Assembly (NCBI GenBank): GCA_947500005.1
Contig: CANMQJ010000015.1
Span: 1-64,000 of the forward strand
Source of the DNA: an uncultured Paracoccaceae bacterium
Lineage (GTDB): Bacteria > Pseudomonadota > Alphaproteobacteria > Rhodobacterales > Rhodobacteraceae
DNA length: 64,000 bases
Direction of reading: 5' to 3'
The notes under the pieces were generated by a model. That model saw only the letters and a list, made by a program, of their open reading frames with translations. It did not search any database and was not told where the DNA came from. This document shows, piece by piece, positions 16,282 through 26,540 of this stretch (positions are counted from its first letter, which is position 1; each line of letters starts with the position of its first letter). Position numbers and translations under genes: made by a program.

Positions 16282-19200
16282 ATGGCCCGCTTCTTCATCG
16301 ACCGACCCGTCTTTGCCTGGGTGATCTCGATCCTCATCATGGGGGTCGGCCTACTGTCGGTCTTCACGCTACCGGTGGCGCAATACCCGCAGATCGCGCC
16401 ACCCTCGGTGCGGATCAGCGCGCAATATCCCGGTGCCTCGGCCGAGACGGTGGCCAACACGGTCACGCAGGTCATCGAGCAGCAGATGACCGGGCTGGAC
16501 GGGATGCGCTATATGTCGTCTTCCTCGACCTCGGCCGGCACCACGAGCATCACACTGACCTTCGAGGCGGGCACCGACCCCGACGTGGCCCAGGTACAGG
16601 TGCAGAACAAGCTGGCACAGGCGACGCCGTTGCTGCCGGAAACCGTGCAAAGGCTGGGCGTGCGGGTGCAGAAGGCGTCCTCGTCCTTCTTCATGGTGAT
16701 CGCGCTGATCTCGGAGGACGGGCGGTTGGACCAGGCAGACCTGTCCGACTACCTGAACTCGAACATGGTAGACGAGTTCAGCCGGATCGAAGGCGTCGGC
16801 GGCGCGCAGGTCTTCGGCGCGCAATACGCAATGCGAATCTGGCTGGACCCCAACAAGCTGGCCGCCTTCGAGATGACACCGTCGGACGTGGTCAGCGCCG
16901 TTTCCGCGCAGAACGCGCAGATCTCGGCCGGGGCCTTCGGCACGTTGCCCGCGCCCGAGGGCCAGCAGCTCAACGCGACGATCACGGCGCAGTCACTGCT
17001 GTCGACACCCGAGGATTTCCGCAACATCGTGCTGCGGTCGGAGACCGATGGCGGCCTGGTACTGTTGCAGGACGTGGCGCGGGTCGAGATCGGGGCCGAG
17101 AACTATTCGACCATCGCGCGGTTCAACGGGCAGCCCTCGGCGGGCATGGCGCTCAACCTTGCCTCGGGCGCCAACGCGCTGGACACGGCCGAGCGGGTCA
17201 AGGAGCGCATCGCCGAATACTCAGCGTTCTTTCCCGAGGGCGTCAGCTATGTCATCCCCTATGACACGACGCCTTTCATCGAGATCTCGATCCACGAGGT
17301 GCAGAAAACCCTGCTCGAGGCCATCGGGCTGGTCTTCGTCGTCATGCTGATATTTCTACAGAACTTGCGCGCCACCTTGATCCCGACGCTGGCTGTGCCG
17401 GTCGTCATCCTGGGCACTTTCGCGATCCTGTCGCTGGCGGGCTTCACCATCAACACGCTGACCATGCTGGCCATGGTGCTGGCCATCGGCCTGCTGGTCG
17501 ATGACGCCATCGTGGTGGTCGAGAATGTCGAACGGATCATGGAGGAAGAGGGGCTTTCGCCGCGCGAGGCGACACGCAAGTCGATGGGCCAGATCACTGG
17601 CGCGCTGATCGGCATCGCACTGGTCCTGTCGGCGGTCTTCGTGCCTATGGCCTTTTTCGGCGGCTCCACCGGAGTGATCTATCGCCAGTTCTCGATCACA
17701 ATCGTTTCGGCAATGGGCCTTTCGGTGCTGGTCGCGCTGACGCTGACACCGGCGCTCTGCGCGACGATCCTCAAGGCCAAGGACGCCCATCACACCCGTC
17801 GCGGCCCGCTTGGCTGGTTCAATACCGGATTCGACAAGGTGACAGGCGGTTACGCGGGCTCCGTCGGTTACCTGATCCGCCGGCCGGTCCGCGTCCTCGT
17901 CGTCTACGCGGCCATGGCCTATGGCGTGGTCTTCCTGTTCGACAATACTCCAACCGGCTTTCTGCCGGCCGAGGACCAGGGCATCCTTATGACCCTGATC
18001 CAGGGGCCGACCGGGGCCACAGCCGAACGCACGCAGGACGTGGTCGAACAGGTCGAGACCTATTTCAATACAGTCGAGGCCGAGAACGTGGAGTCCATGT
18101 TCGGCGTGGTGGGCTTCAGCTTTGCGGGCCAGGGGCAGAACATGGGCCTCGCCTTCGTACGGATGAAGGACTGGGAAGAGCGACCCCGGCCCGACCAGTC
18201 GGTGCAGGCCGTGGCGGGGCGGGCCTTTCCGGCCTTCATGGGCATCCGCGACGCGATGGTCTTTCCCATCGTGCCGCCCTCGGTGATCGAGCTGGGCAAC
18301 GTCTCGGGCTTTGACTTCTACCTGCAGGCACAGGCCGGGCAGACACATGAACAGCTTCTGACCGCGCGCAACCAGCTTTTGGGGATGGCGGCGGAAAGCC
18401 CGCTCATCGCCTCGGCGCGACCCTCGGGGCTGGAGGATGCGGCGCAGTTCAAACTGGACATCGACTGGCGCGCGGCGGGAGCGGTGGGCGTGACCCCGGC
18501 GAATGTCGGCACGACACTTAACATTGCCTGGGCCGGGACCTATGTGAACGACTTCAACGACAATGGCCGGATCAAGCGCGTCTATGTCCAGGGCGAACCC
18601 GACAGCCGGGCCACGCCGTCGGACCTGCAGAAATGGCGAGTGCGCAACGCGACCGGGGATCTGGTGCCCTTTGCCAATTTCACCAGCCAGAGCTGGGAAT
18701 ACGGACCGCAGGGCCTGAGCCGGTACAACGGCATCCCCTCGATGCAGATCCAAGGTACCCCTGCCCCGGGCGTGACCACCGGCGAGGCGATCGCCGAGGT
18801 CGAGCGGCTGGTCGCCCAGTTGCCGCCGGGCTACAGCGTCGCCTGGACGGGCCTGTCGCTGGAAGAGCTGGACTCGGGCGGCTCGGCCCCGATGCTCTAT
18901 GCGCTTTCGCTTGCGGCGATCTTCCTGTGCCTCGCCGCGCTATACGAAAGCTGGGCGATTCCGTTCTCGGTGATGCTGGCGATGCCCATAGGCGTGCTGG
19001 GGACCATGGGATCGGCTTATTGGTTCGGCTTCGAGAACGGCGTCTTCTTCCAGGTGGGCCTGCTCACGGTGATCGGACTGACCGGCAAGAACGCGATCCT
19101 GATCGTCGAGTTCGCGCGCGAGCGGTTCGAGGCAGGCGAGGACCTGTTTTCGGCCGTCAAGGAAGCCGCCCGCCAACGCTTCCGCCCGATCATCATGACC

Positions 19201-19431
19201 TCGCTGGCCTTCTCGCTGGGAGTGGTGCCGCTTGTCCTGTCCACCGGCGCGGGCGCTGGCGGGCGGACGGCAGTAGGCTACGCCGTTCTCGGCGGGACTA
19301 TCACGGGCACCGTTTTGGGAATTCTCTTCGTGCCCCTGTTCTTCGTTCTCGTCGCGCGGATATTCAACCGCAGGCGGGTGAAATCCCAGGCCGGAGCGCC
19401 CTTGCCAGAGGTTTCTTCGGCCAATCTTTGA
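16282..19431 (+). CDS. RND efflux pump inner-membrane transporter (AcrB/MexB-like, HAE1)
   Basis: 1049 residues, the usual HAE1 length. It begins [20 protein letters not shown], the standard first transmembrane helix. The proton-relay region in TM4 has [20 protein letters not shown] with paired aspartates; a later [14 protein letters not shown] contains the TM10 lysine. Two large periplasmic porter loops lie between TM1/2 and TM7/8. It exports hydrophobic or amphipathic drugs and solvents using the proton gradient, together with the adaptor encoded just upstream. The C-terminus is short and basic. Drug range cannot be predicted. Confidence 0.95.
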   Translation: MARFFIDRPVFAWVISILIMGVGLLSVFTLPVAQYPQIAPPSVRISAQYPGASAETVANTVTQVIEQQMTGLDGMRYMSSSSTSAGTTSITLTFEAGTDPDVAQVQVQNKLAQATPLLPETVQRLGVRVQKASSSFFMVIALISEDGRLDQADLSDYLNSNMVDEFSRIEGVGGAQVFGAQYAMRIWLDPNKLAAFEMTPSDVVSAVSAQNAQISAGAFGTLPAPEGQQLNATITAQSLLSTPEDFRNIVLRSETDGGLVLLQDVARVEIGAENYSTIARFNGQPSAGMALNLASGANALDTAERVKERIAEYSAFFPEGVSYVIPYDTTPFIEISIHEVQKTLLEAIGLVFVVMLIFLQNLRATLIPTLAVPVVILGTFAILSLAGFTINTLTMLAMVLAIGLLVDDAIVVVENVERIMEEEGLSPREATRKSMGQITGALIGIALVLSAVFVPMAFFGGSTGVIYRQFSITIVSAMGLSVLVALTLTPALCATILKAKDAHHTRRGPLGWFNTGFDKVTGGYAGSVGYLIRRPVRVLVVYAAMAYGVVFLFDNTPTGFLPAEDQGILMTLIQGPTGATAERTQDVVEQVETYFNTVEAENVESMFGVVGFSFAGQGQNMGLAFVRMKDWEERPRPDQSVQAVAGRAFPAFMGIRDAMVFPIVPPSVIELGNVSGFDFYLQAQAGQTHEQLLTARNQLLGMAAESPLIASARPSGLEDAAQFKLDIDWRAAGAVGVTPANVGTTLNIAWAGTYVNDFNDNGRIKRVYVQGEPDSRATPSDLQKWRVRNATGDLVPFANFTSQSWEYGPQGLSRYNGIPSMQIQGTPAPGVTTGEAIAEVERLVAQLPPGYSVAWTGLSLEELDSGGSAPMLYALSLAAIFLCLAALYESWAIPFSVMLAMPIGVLGTMGSAYWFGFENGVFFQVGLLTVIGLTGKNAILIVEFARERFEAGEDLFSAVKEAARQRFRPIIMTSLAFSLGVVPLVLSTGAGAGGRTAVGYAVLGGTITGTVLGILFVPLFFVLVARIFNRRRVKSQAGAPLPEVSSANL

Positions 19432-19495
19432 CAAGAGCGCATCGGTTTCACCGAACATGGCGGCCGGACGGATGGTCGAACTGTAGCCCCTGCGG

Positions 19496-20206
19496 TCAGA
19501 AACTCCGCGGCGACAGGCCGGCCTGGAACCAGGAGACGAAATTGTGGATCGAGAAGACCGGCACCCCGGTCGCCATCCGGATCGCCGAGGCATAAGGCAC
19601 CATGTTCGTGCATTCCAGAACGATCGCGCCGATCTCGGGATGGTCCGAGACCAGGGCGCGCGCGGCCTCGACGTTGTCGGCCTCGGCAGCGACGACATCC
19701 AGCTCCATCTCGTTGCCCAGGATCGCGCGGGTGAATTCCTGTCCGCCCTCGGTCGTCCCGATGGGCGTATCGAGCGGTACGCCCGCTCCAGTCAGATGCG
19801 CCGGGGTCAGCGTACTGGCCGAAATGGTGAGGATGCCGGCCCGCTTGCCCGCCGGCAGCAACGCGTTGACCATGCCCACCTGCATCAGCGAGGAGGTCGC
19901 AACGGGCACGCCCACGGCGCTGGCGATCTCGCTCTGGAACACAGAAAGGAACCCGCAATTGGTCGTGATCCCGTCCACCCCGTCCGCGACCAGTTCCTGC
20001 GCGGCGGCAATGAAATCGGGCAGCAGCCCCTCGGCATTGCGGCGCACCACGCGGTCGGGCGAAGCGCCGCGCACGATCTTGTAATGCACCGGGAAATCCC
20101 AGCTCATGGCATGGCCCATGTCGCCCGGGATCCGGGGAAACCGCGCCTCGAGCATCAGGATGCCCACCGCCGTGCCATAGATCGCCTTGCCGCCCTTTGC
20201 CTTCAC
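19496..20206 (-). CDS. Aspartate/glutamate/hydantoin racemase-superfamily protein
   Basis: 236 residues. The superfamily uses two cysteines facing the substrate; both are visible, in DGITTNCGFLSVFQ (~residue 84) and AIVLECTNMVPYA (~residue 199). The family includes cofactor-free amino-acid racemases, maleate isomerase and arylmalonate decarboxylase. The N-terminus (GKAIYGTAVGILMLEARFPR) differs from classic glutamate racemase. The start is a GTG whose first bases overlap the stop of the LysR gene (GTGA), so the two are co-translated. The neighbouring enolase-superfamily and DadA-like genes suggest amino-acid stereochemistry as the common theme; the exact substrate is unknown. Confidence 0.75.
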   Translation of the reverse strand: MKAKGGKAIYGTAVGILMLEARFPRIPGDMGHAMSWDFPVHYKIVRGASPDRVVRRNAEGLLPDFIAAAQELVADGVDGITTNCGFLSVFQSEIASAVGVPVATSSLMQVGMVNALLPAGKRAGILTISASTLTPAHLTGAGVPLDTPIGTTEGGQEFTRAILGNEMELDVVAAEADNVEAARALVSDHPEIGAIVLECTNMVPYASAIRMATGVPVFSIHNFVSWFQAGLSPRSF

Positions 20207-21123
20207 GCCCCTGCCCTTTCCTGTGTTGTCCCGGCCGCGATCTGCTCCATGCGCGGGATGACCTGATCCAGGAATTGTCGCCCGATGGCCGAAAGCGGAC
20301 GCCCCTGTGCTGTGATGATCACCATGTCGAGAAGGATCTCCGGCGCGAATCTTCGCACCACATATCCCGTCCTGTCATCTGCGGCCAAGGTAAAAGGATC
20401 GACCATCGCCGCCCCCAAGCCCTGCTTGACAAGGTTGAGGGCGTTGCGAAACAGATCCGTGTGCCCTCGAACGCGGAAATTCGCACTGCAGGAATGAAAG
20501 GCCTCGCGCGTGCGGCGGGTCACCATGTGATCAGCCCCCATGATGATGAACGGGTAGTCGTCCAGCAGTGCAGGCGTCACCGTCGGGTGTGCGGCAGCCT
20601 CCGCGCCCTCGGGGATGGCACAGAAGGTTTCAAAGGTGAAAGGACGCACCTCGAGCCCCTCGAGGCGCACGGGCAGTTCGCAAATACCGATTTCGAAAAG
20701 GCCGGAGGCCACCCATTCCTGGATCTTTCCCGAATACTGCGACTGAAACGCGATGGTCAGGTTCGGGCGCCCCCTGCCGAATGTTGCGATCTCGGCGGGC
20801 ATGAACCCGAAGGCCAGTGCATGGCTGGTGGCCACCTGCAACTGTCCCGCCTGCTGGTTCTGAAGGTCGAAGATAACCTGGTTCACCTGATCCAGCCCAC
20901 GCACCACGGTTTCGATTTCTTCAAACAGCAATGCGGCCTCGGGCGTCGCCACCAGCCGGCCACGCGCGCGTTCGAAAAGCTTCAACTTGGTACGGCGTTC
21001 GAGCTGGCCCAGCAGGTTGCTGATCGCGGGCTGCGAAATCCCAAGATGTTCGGCCGCGGCTGTCACGGTGCCGCGTTCGATGATCGCGTGAAATGCCTGG
21101 AACTGCCGGAACGGGGTCGACAT
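20203..21123 (-). CDS. LysR-family transcriptional regulator
   Basis: 306 residues with the LysR winged helix at the N-terminus (AFHAIIERGTVTAAAEHLGI, then SQPAISNLLGQLERRTKLKL) and a two-lobed effector domain. It is divergent from the enolase-superfamily gene at 21223, with 99 bp between starts, and overlaps the racemase-like gene downstream. In the gap a CATA-N11-TATG dyad (21132-21150) resembles an LTTR site in size, though it is not a strict T-N11-A. It probably activates the rightward operon in response to its substrate. Confidence 0.9.
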   Translation of the reverse strand: MSTPFRQFQAFHAIIERGTVTAAAEHLGISQPAISNLLGQLERRTKLKLFERARGRLVATPEAALLFEEIETVVRGLDQVNQVIFDLQNQQAGQLQVATSHALAFGFMPAEIATFGRGRPNLTIAFQSQYSGKIQEWVASGLFEIGICELPVRLEGLEVRPFTFETFCAIPEGAEAAAHPTVTPALLDDYPFIIMGADHMVTRRTREAFHSCSANFRVRGHTDLFRNALNLVKQGLGAAMVDPFTLAADDRTGYVVRRFAPEILLDMVIITAQGRPLSAIGRQFLDQVIPRMEQIAAGTTQERAGA

Positions 21124-21222
21124 GTCCGAAACATATCACTTCAGGTTATGGGATGGCAAAATCTTTGTATTGGAAATGATGGAAAGCGACAGGCATCATG
21201 ATGCGAGAAAAGCGGGGACGAC

Positions 21223-22356
21223 ATGGGCAACCTCGATCAGCACATCACCGGTTTCGAGCTGTGGCATCTTTCGCTGCCCGTCGTCTCGGCGCGCGACCAC
21301 GGGATTGGCCGGGTCGATGGCGCCTGCGAGATCATCGTGCTGCGGCTGAGCGCAGAAGGCGGCGAGATCGGCTGGGGCGAGGCCTCGCCCTGGGTGGTGT
21401 TCACCGGATCGCCCGAGGCATCCTTTGCAGCGCTTGACCGCTATATCCGGCCTCTCGTCATGGGTCGCCCGGTCAGCGACCGGGCCGAAATCATGCGACA
21501 GGCCAGCCGGGCCGTGGCCCATTGCACCGAGGCCAAGGCCGCGCTGGAAACCGCGTTGCTGGACCTGGAAGGGCGGATTTCCGGCCTTCCCGTGCACAAG
21601 TTGCTGGGTGGAAAGTGCCGCGACGAGATCCCGCTTTCGGTCTCGCTGGCCAATCCCGATTTCGCGCAGGACCGGGCGCTGCTGGACCGTCTGCGCGCGG
21701 ATGGCGTTCGGATCGTCAAGCTCAAGACCGGGTTCCGCGACCACGCCTTCGACCTGATGCGCCTGGAGGCCTTGGCGCAGGATTATTCCAACTTTGCCCT
21801 GCGCGTCGATTTCAACCAGGGGCTGGAGCCGAAGGGCGCGCTTTCCCGCGTGCGCGACATTGCCGCGTTCAAGCCCGATTTCATGGAACAGCCTGTCCGC
21901 GCGCCGCTTTTCGGCCTCATGGCCGAAATCCGCGGCGCCATCGACGTGCCCCTTCTGGCTGACGAGAGCGTTTTTGGCCCCGAGGACATGGCCCGTGCCA
22001 TCCACGAGGAAATCTGTGACGGCGTGTCGGTCAAGATCATGAAATCCGGCAGCCTGACCCGCGCGCAGGAGGTGGCCGGAATGGCCGAGCGGCATGGTCT
22101 GAAAGCTTATGGCGGCGACATGTTCGAAGCCGGGCTCGCCCATCTGGCCGGAGCACACATGATCGCCGCGACCCCTGCCATCGACCTGGGCTGCGAATTC
22201 TACCAGGCGCGATACTACCTCGCCGAGGACATCCTCGAAACGCCCTTTCCCTGTAACGGCGGGGCAGTGCAGGTGCCGGACGGGCCGGGGCTGGGCATCC
22301 GCCCGGATGTCGACAAACTCAACCATTACTGTATCGCAAAAGGACGCGCGGCATGA
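21223..22356 (+). CDS. Enolase-superfamily enzyme, muconate-lactonizing/epimerase subgroup
   Basis: 377 residues with the capping domain plus modified TIM barrel of the mandelate racemase/MLE superfamily. Catalytic features: RIVKLKTGF (KxK motif at the end of strand 2), RVDFNQG (Asp metal ligand), MEQPVR (Glu), LLADESVF (Asp) and SVKIMKSG (second acid/base lysine). Lysines on both faces are typical of racemases/epimerases and cycloisomerases, for example dipeptide epimerase, N-succinylamino-acid racemase or hydroxyproline-betaine epimerase. GGGGA precedes the ATG. The stop overlaps the start of a DadA-like gene, which fits epimerisation to a D-amino acid followed by oxidation. Substrate unknown. 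Confidence 0.85.
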   Translation: MGNLDQHITGFELWHLSLPVVSARDHGIGRVDGACEIIVLRLSAEGGEIGWGEASPWVVFTGSPEASFAALDRYIRPLVMGRPVSDRAEIMRQASRAVAHCTEAKAALETALLDLEGRISGLPVHKLLGGKCRDEIPLSVSLANPDFAQDRALLDRLRADGVRIVKLKTGFRDHAFDLMRLEALAQDYSNFALRVDFNQGLEPKGALSRVRDIAAFKPDFMEQPVRAPLFGLMAEIRGAIDVPLLADESVFGPEDMARAIHEEICDGVSVKIMKSGSLTRAQEVAGMAERHGLKAYGGDMFEAGLAHLAGAHMIAATPAIDLGCEFYQARYYLAEDILETPFPCNGGAVQVPDGPGLGIRPDVDKLNHYCIAKGRAA

Positions 22357-23603
22357 GTGCGCAGAAGACAATCGCCATCATCGGAGCCGGTATCGTGGGG
22401 GTCTCAACCGCGATCTGGCTGCAACGCGATGGCCACAAGGTCATCCTGATCGACCGGGAGGGTCCGGCGGCAGGAGCAAGCCACGGCAATGGCGGCGTGC
22501 TTGCCAGTTGCTCGATCGTGCCGGTGACGGTGCCGGGACTGCTGGCCAAGGCGCCGAGGATGCTGTTCAGCCCCAATCAGCCGCTGTTCCTGAAATGGGG
22601 ATACCTGCCGCGCCTTGCGCCGTGGCTAGTGACCTATCTGCGTCACGGGTCCGAAATCTCCGTGCGCCGACGGGCGGCGGCACTGAACGGGATCATCGGC
22701 GACAGCCTTGCCGACCATCAGGCGCTGGCCGAGGGCACGGGCGCAGAGCGCTGGATCGTGCCATCGGATTACCTGTTCCTCTACAAGGACCGCGCGGCCT
22801 ATGAAGGCGACGCCTTTGGCTGGTCGATCCGCAAGGAGCATGGCTTCGAGTGGGAGGTCCTGGAGGGGCGGACGCTGAAGGACTACGATCCGGTCTTCGG
22901 TCCCGAGATTGGCCTGGCCGCCCGCTGTGGCGGGCACGGGCGGATCACCGACCCCGGTGAATATGTGAAGGCACTGGCCGGTTTCGTTCAATCGCAAGGC
23001 GCCGATTTCATCCGGGTCGAAATCGACGACATCGTGCGCGAAGGCGGCGCGGTGACGGGCGTTCGGGCCGGTGGACAGACGATCGTATGCGATGCCGCCG
23101 TGATCGCGACCGGGGCCTGGTCGAAGAAGCTGGCCGGCAAGCTCGGGCTGAAAGCGCCCATCGAAAGCGAACGCGGCTATCACCTGGAATTGTGGGAGCC
23201 GTCGGTCATGCCGCGCTCACCCGTCATGATCGCCTCGGGCAAGTTCGTGGCCACGCCGATGGAGGGGAGGCTGCGCCTTGCAGGCATCGTGGAATTCGGT
23301 GGGCTGGACGCGCCCGCCTCGCGCGCGCCCTTTGCCCTGCTCGAACGCAACATCCGCGCCGCAATCCCCGGCATAAGCTGGAAAAGCACTGTCGAATGGA
23401 TGGGCCATCGCCCCTCGATGGTCGATTCCATTCCCGTGATCGGTGCGATCCCGGGTCTCCCAGGTGCCTTCGCGGCCTTTGGCCATGATCATGTGGGGCT
23501 GACGGGCGGCCCGAAAACAGGTCGAATTCTGGCGCAACTGATCTCGGGAAAGAAACCGAACATTGACCTGAGCCCCTATTCCCCCGCACGTTTCGCAGCG
23601 TGA
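22353..23603 (+). CDS. FAD-dependent D-amino-acid dehydrogenase-like oxidoreductase (DadA family)
   Basis: 416 residues of the DAO fold. The N-terminus shows the dinucleotide-binding motif [17 protein letters not shown] with the acidic strand end LIDREGP, followed by [11 protein letters not shown], a segment typical of DadA. Near the C-terminus, [20 protein letters not shown] contributes to FAD binding. Such enzymes oxidise D-amino acids (or proline-type amines) to keto or imino acids and pass electrons to quinone at the membrane. It overlaps the enolase-superfamily gene by four bases and is followed by a TRAP operon, so uptake, epimerisation and oxidation are probably consecutive steps. Confidence 0.85.
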   Translation: MSAQKTIAIIGAGIVGVSTAIWLQRDGHKVILIDREGPAAGASHGNGGVLASCSIVPVTVPGLLAKAPRMLFSPNQPLFLKWGYLPRLAPWLVTYLRHGSEISVRRRAAALNGIIGDSLADHQALAEGTGAERWIVPSDYLFLYKDRAAYEGDAFGWSIRKEHGFEWEVLEGRTLKDYDPVFGPEIGLAARCGGHGRITDPGEYVKALAGFVQSQGADFIRVEIDDIVREGGAVTGVRAGGQTIVCDAAVIATGAWSKKLAGKLGLKAPIESERGYHLELWEPSVMPRSPVMIASGKFVATPMEGRLRLAGIVEFGGLDAPASRAPFALLERNIRAAIPGISWKSTVEWMGHRPSMVDSIPVIGAIPGLPGAFAAFGHDHVGLTGGPKTGRILAQLISGKKPNIDLSPYSPARFAA

Positions 23604-23654
23604 GGGCAAAAAGAAGAAACCCAAGACCTCAACCACAAGACAGGGAGACTTAAG

Positions 23655-24632
23655 ATGACGAAGCTTGTGCAACTGGCGGCCGGTACGGCGCTGGCCACGG
23701 CGATGGCCGTTCCCGCCATGGCGGAAACCTGGGACATGCCGATGGCCTATGCCGCCTCGAACTTCCATTCCGAGGTCGGCGCGAATTTCGGCGCATGCGT
23801 GACCGAGGGCACGGGTGGTGAACTTGAAATCGTGACCCACCCTTCCGGCTCGCTTTTCTCGGGCAACGAGATCAAGCGCGCAGTGCAGACCGGGCAGGCC
23901 AATATCGGTGAGCGCCTGATCTCGGCCCACCAGAACGAGAACCCGCTTTACGGCGTGGACTCCATTCCATTCCTGGTGTCGTCCTTCGACGAGCATGAAA
24001 AGCTGTGGGAGGTGGCAGGCCCGAAGGTCGCCGAAGTGCTGGAGGAGGATAACCTGCACTACCTCTATTCCGTTCCGTGGCCGCCGCAGGGCCTCTATTT
24101 TCGCGATCCGGTGGAGTCGGTGGAGGACATGAAGGGCGTCAAGTTCCGCTCCTACTCAACCGCGACCGCGCGTCTGGCCGAGTTGACCGGGATGCTGCCC
24201 GTTCAGATCGAGGCTGCCGAGATCAGCCAGGCCTTCGCCACCGGTGTGGCCGACTCGATGATTTCGTCGGGGTCCACCGGCTATGACCGCAAGGTCTGGG
24301 AACACCTCAACCACTTCTACGTGGTCGATGCCTGGCTACCGCGCAACGTGGTCTTCGTGAACAAGGACGCGTGGGACGGCCTGGACGACGCGACCAAGGC
24401 GGTTCTGAACGATTGCGCTGCCACGGCCAAGACCGAGGGGCTGCAAAGGTCCAAGGACTATACCGACTTCACGCTCGACGGGCTGCGCGAAGGCGGCATG
24501 ACGGTTGAACCGGCCAGCGACACCCTCATGGGTCAACTCAAGGAAATCGGTGCGACGATGACCGACGAGTGGCTGGAAACCGCGGGCGAGGATGGCAAGG
24601 CCATTGTCGACGCCTACAAAGCCGCCAACTGA
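23655..24632 (+). CDS. TRAP transporter solute-binding protein (DctP), system 2
   Basis: 325 residues with a signal peptide (MTKLVQLAAGTALATAMAV to AMAE). The mature domain has the DctP fold, with VEDMKGVKFRSYSTATARL carrying the carboxylate-binding arginine and AAEISQAFATGVADSMISS in the hinge region. GGGAG lies before the start. It follows the DadA-like gene by 51 bases and precedes dctQ and dctM. The ligand is expected to be an amino-acid derivative with a free carboxylate, in line with the enolase-superfamily and DadA-like enzymes. Confidence 0.92.
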   Translation: MTKLVQLAAGTALATAMAVPAMAETWDMPMAYAASNFHSEVGANFGACVTEGTGGELEIVTHPSGSLFSGNEIKRAVQTGQANIGERLISAHQNENPLYGVDSIPFLVSSFDEHEKLWEVAGPKVAEVLEEDNLHYLYSVPWPPQGLYFRDPVESVEDMKGVKFRSYSTATARLAELTGMLPVQIEAAEISQAFATGVADSMISSGSTGYDRKVWEHLNHFYVVDAWLPRNVVFVNKDAWDGLDDATKAVLNDCAATAKTEGLQRSKDYTDFTLDGLREGGMTVEPASDTLMGQLKEIGATMTDEWLETAGEDGKAIVDAYKAAN

Positions 24633-24642
24633 TATTGAGAAA

Positions 24643-24669
24643 GGGCGGGCCGCGACGCGCGGCCTGCCC
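24643..24669 (+). promoter_or_regulatory. Stem-loop between dctP and dctQ, system 2
   Basis: A 12-bp stem including one G-U pair (24643-24654 with 24658-24669) encloses the triloop ACG. There is no U-tract, so it is more likely an mRNA-stabilising or attenuating element than a full terminator. It matches in position the stems at 4848-4875 and 48572-48606. Confidence 0.6.
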
Positions 24670-24686
24670 CATTGGGACAGGGGCAG

Positions 24687-25220
24687 ATGATGACGGCTTT
24701 GCACGCGCTTCGGCGTATTCTCGACTTTCTGTACAAGCTGGGCGGCGTGATCGCGGCGATTTTCCTGGTCGCGATCCTGGTGATCATCGTGTTGCAAATG
24801 CTGGCCCGCTGGACCGGCAACGTTTTTCCGGGCGCGACCGACTACGCGGGCTACTGCATGGCCGCCGCGTCCTTCTTCGCTTTCGCCTACGCACTCAACC
24901 ACGGCGCCCATATCCGGGTGTCGCTGTTCCTCAGCGCCCTGGGGGACAAGCGACGCTGGGGGGAACTGTGGTGCTTTGCCATCGGCGCCATAACGGCGAC
25001 CTATCTCGCGCGCTATGCCGTCAAGGGCACCTACTGGTCGTGGAAGCTGAACGAGGTCAGCCAGGGCCTGGACGCCACCCCGATCTGGGTGCCGCAACTT
25101 GCCATGAGTGCCGGCACGGTCCTTCTGGCCATCGCCTTCTGGGACCATTTCATCCAGATCATCTTTACCGGAAACCACCGGATCCAGGCGGATCTGGTGG
25201 ATCAGAGCCATGCGGAATAG
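24687..25220 (+). CDS. TRAP transporter small permease (DctQ), system 2
   Basis: About 177 residues with four hydrophobic helices. The loop NHGAHIRVSLFLSALGDKRR is the conserved RxHI-type segment of DctQ. The ATG at 24687 (or 24690) follows a GGACAGGGGCAG purine-rich box; a TTG at 24672 would overlap the stem-loop. It forms the membrane complex with the large permease that starts nine bases after its stop. Confidence 0.9.
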   Translation: MMTALHALRRILDFLYKLGGVIAAIFLVAILVIIVLQMLARWTGNVFPGATDYAGYCMAAASFFAFAYALNHGAHIRVSLFLSALGDKRRWGELWCFAIGAITATYLARYAVKGTYWSWKLNEVSQGLDATPIWVPQLAMSAGTVLLAIAFWDHFIQIIFTGNHRIQADLVDQSHAE

Positions 25221-25229
25221 GGGCGGATC

Positions 25230-26540
25230 ATGGAACAGCTGATACCGATCGCGATCTTCCTCTTCGTGCTCTTCCTGCTGCTGGGATCCGGCGTCTGGGT
25301 CGGGTTGTCCCTGCTGGGCGTGGCCTGGGTCGGGATGGAGCTTTTCACCTCGCGCCCCGCGGGCGACGCGATGATCACCAAGATCTGGAGTTCGTCTTCC
25401 TCCTGGACGCTGACCGCCTTGCCGCTGTTCATCTGGATGGGCGAGATCCTGTATCGAACGCGATTGTCCGAAGACATGTTCAAGGGCCTGTCGCCCTGGA
25501 TGGCACGGTTGCCGGGGGGGCTGGTGCACACGAATATCGTGGGCTGCACCGTCTTTGCCGCGGTCTCGGGCTCCTCTGCGGCGACGCTGACCACTGTCGG
25601 CAAGATGTCGATCCCGGAATTGCGCAGCCGGAACTATCCCGAGAACATGGTGATCGGCACGCTGGCCGGGGCGGCGACACTTGGCCTGATGATCCCGCCC
25701 TCGCTGACGCTGATCGTCTATGGTGTGACGATCAACGAATCGATCACCAAGCTGTTCATGGCCGGTGTCGTTCCGGGCCTCGTTCTGGCGCTGATGTTCA
25801 TGGGCTATGTCGCGATCTCCAGCCGGGTATCCAAGAACTTCAACCCCGACCCGGAACCGCCGATGTCCTTTGTCGAAAAGCTCAAGACATCGCGCTTTCT
25901 GATCCCCGTGCTGTGCCTGATCTTCGTCGTGATCGGGTCGATGTACCTGGGCTACGCTACCGCGACCGAGGCGGCGGCCTTCGGCGTGATCGGCTCGCTC
26001 CTGCTGGCGGCAGGCCAGGGGTCGCTGAGCTGGTCCACCTTCACCGAAAGCCTGATGGGCGCGGTCCGCACCAGCGCCATGATCGCGCTGATCCTGTCCG
26101 GTGCGGCCTTCCTGTCGCTGTCGATGGGCTTCACCGGCTTGCCGCGCGGGTTGGCCAACCTTATCGCGAGCCTCGAGCTGTCCCGCTTCGAGCTTCTGAT
26201 GGCGCTTCTGGTGTTCTACATCGTTCTCGGCTGTTTTCTGGACGGCATTTCCTCGGTCGTGCTGACGATGGCCGTGGTCGAACCGATGATCCGGCAGGCC
26301 GGGATCGACCTCATCTGGTTCGGGATTTTCATCGTGGTGGTGGTGGAGATGGCGCAGATCACGCCGCCCATCGGCTTCAACCTGTTCGTGCTGCAAGGGA
26401 TGACGAACCACGAGATGAACTTCATCGCCAAGGCCGCCATCCCGATGTTCCTGATCATGGTGGTGATGGTCTTTGTCCTGATCGCCTTTCCGGAACTGGC
26501 GACCTGGCTGCCTGACAATATTCGTCAACGACCGGCGTGA
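25230..26540 (+). CDS. TRAP transporter large permease (DctM), system 2
   Basis: 436 residues and about 12 membrane helices. Signatures: NIVGCTVFAAVSGSSAATLT, TLAGAATLGLMIPPSLTLIV and VVEMAQITPPIGFNLFVLQG. In place of the more usual alanine/cysteine after GSS there is AATLTTVGKM, a small variation seen in part of the family. The stop overlaps the GTG of the carrier gene at 26537 (GTGA), so a second type of transporter is translated with it. Confidence 0.92.
   Translation: MEQLIPIAIFLFVLFLLLGSGVWVGLSLLGVAWVGMELFTSRPAGDAMITKIWSSSSSWTLTALPLFIWMGEILYRTRLSEDMFKGLSPWMARLPGGLVHTNIVGCTVFAAVSGSSAATLTTVGKMSIPELRSRNYPENMVIGTLAGAATLGLMIPPSLTLIVYGVTINESITKLFMAGVVPGLVLALMFMGYVAISSRVSKNFNPDPEPPMSFVEKLKTSRFLIPVLCLIFVVIGSMYLGYATATEAAAFGVIGSLLLAAGQGSLSWSTFTESLMGAVRTSAMIALILSGAAFLSLSMGFTGLPRGLANLIASLELSRFELLMALLVFYIVLGCFLDGISSVVLTMAVVEPMIRQAGIDLIWFGIFIVVVVEMAQITPPIGFNLFVLQGMTNHEMNFIAKAAIPMFLIMVVMVFVLIAFPELATWLPDNIRQRPA

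Noticed and set aside
17356..18753. A 465-residue frame antisense to the RND pump
   Set aside because: Same compositional artefact; the plus strand encodes a complete AcrB-like protein over the whole interval.
24569..26515. A 648-residue plus-strand frame overlapping dctQ and dctM in another phase
   Set aside because: Arg/Asp/Gly-rich and without hydrophobic helices; the true permeases lie in the other frames with overlapping starts and stops.
24336..26528. A 730-residue open frame on the minus strand opposite the TRAP system 2 genes
   Set aside because: Its product is a low-complexity His/Arg/Gln/Asp-rich string, typical of the antisense of membrane-protein genes in GC-rich DNA. The plus-strand genes have clear family motifs.
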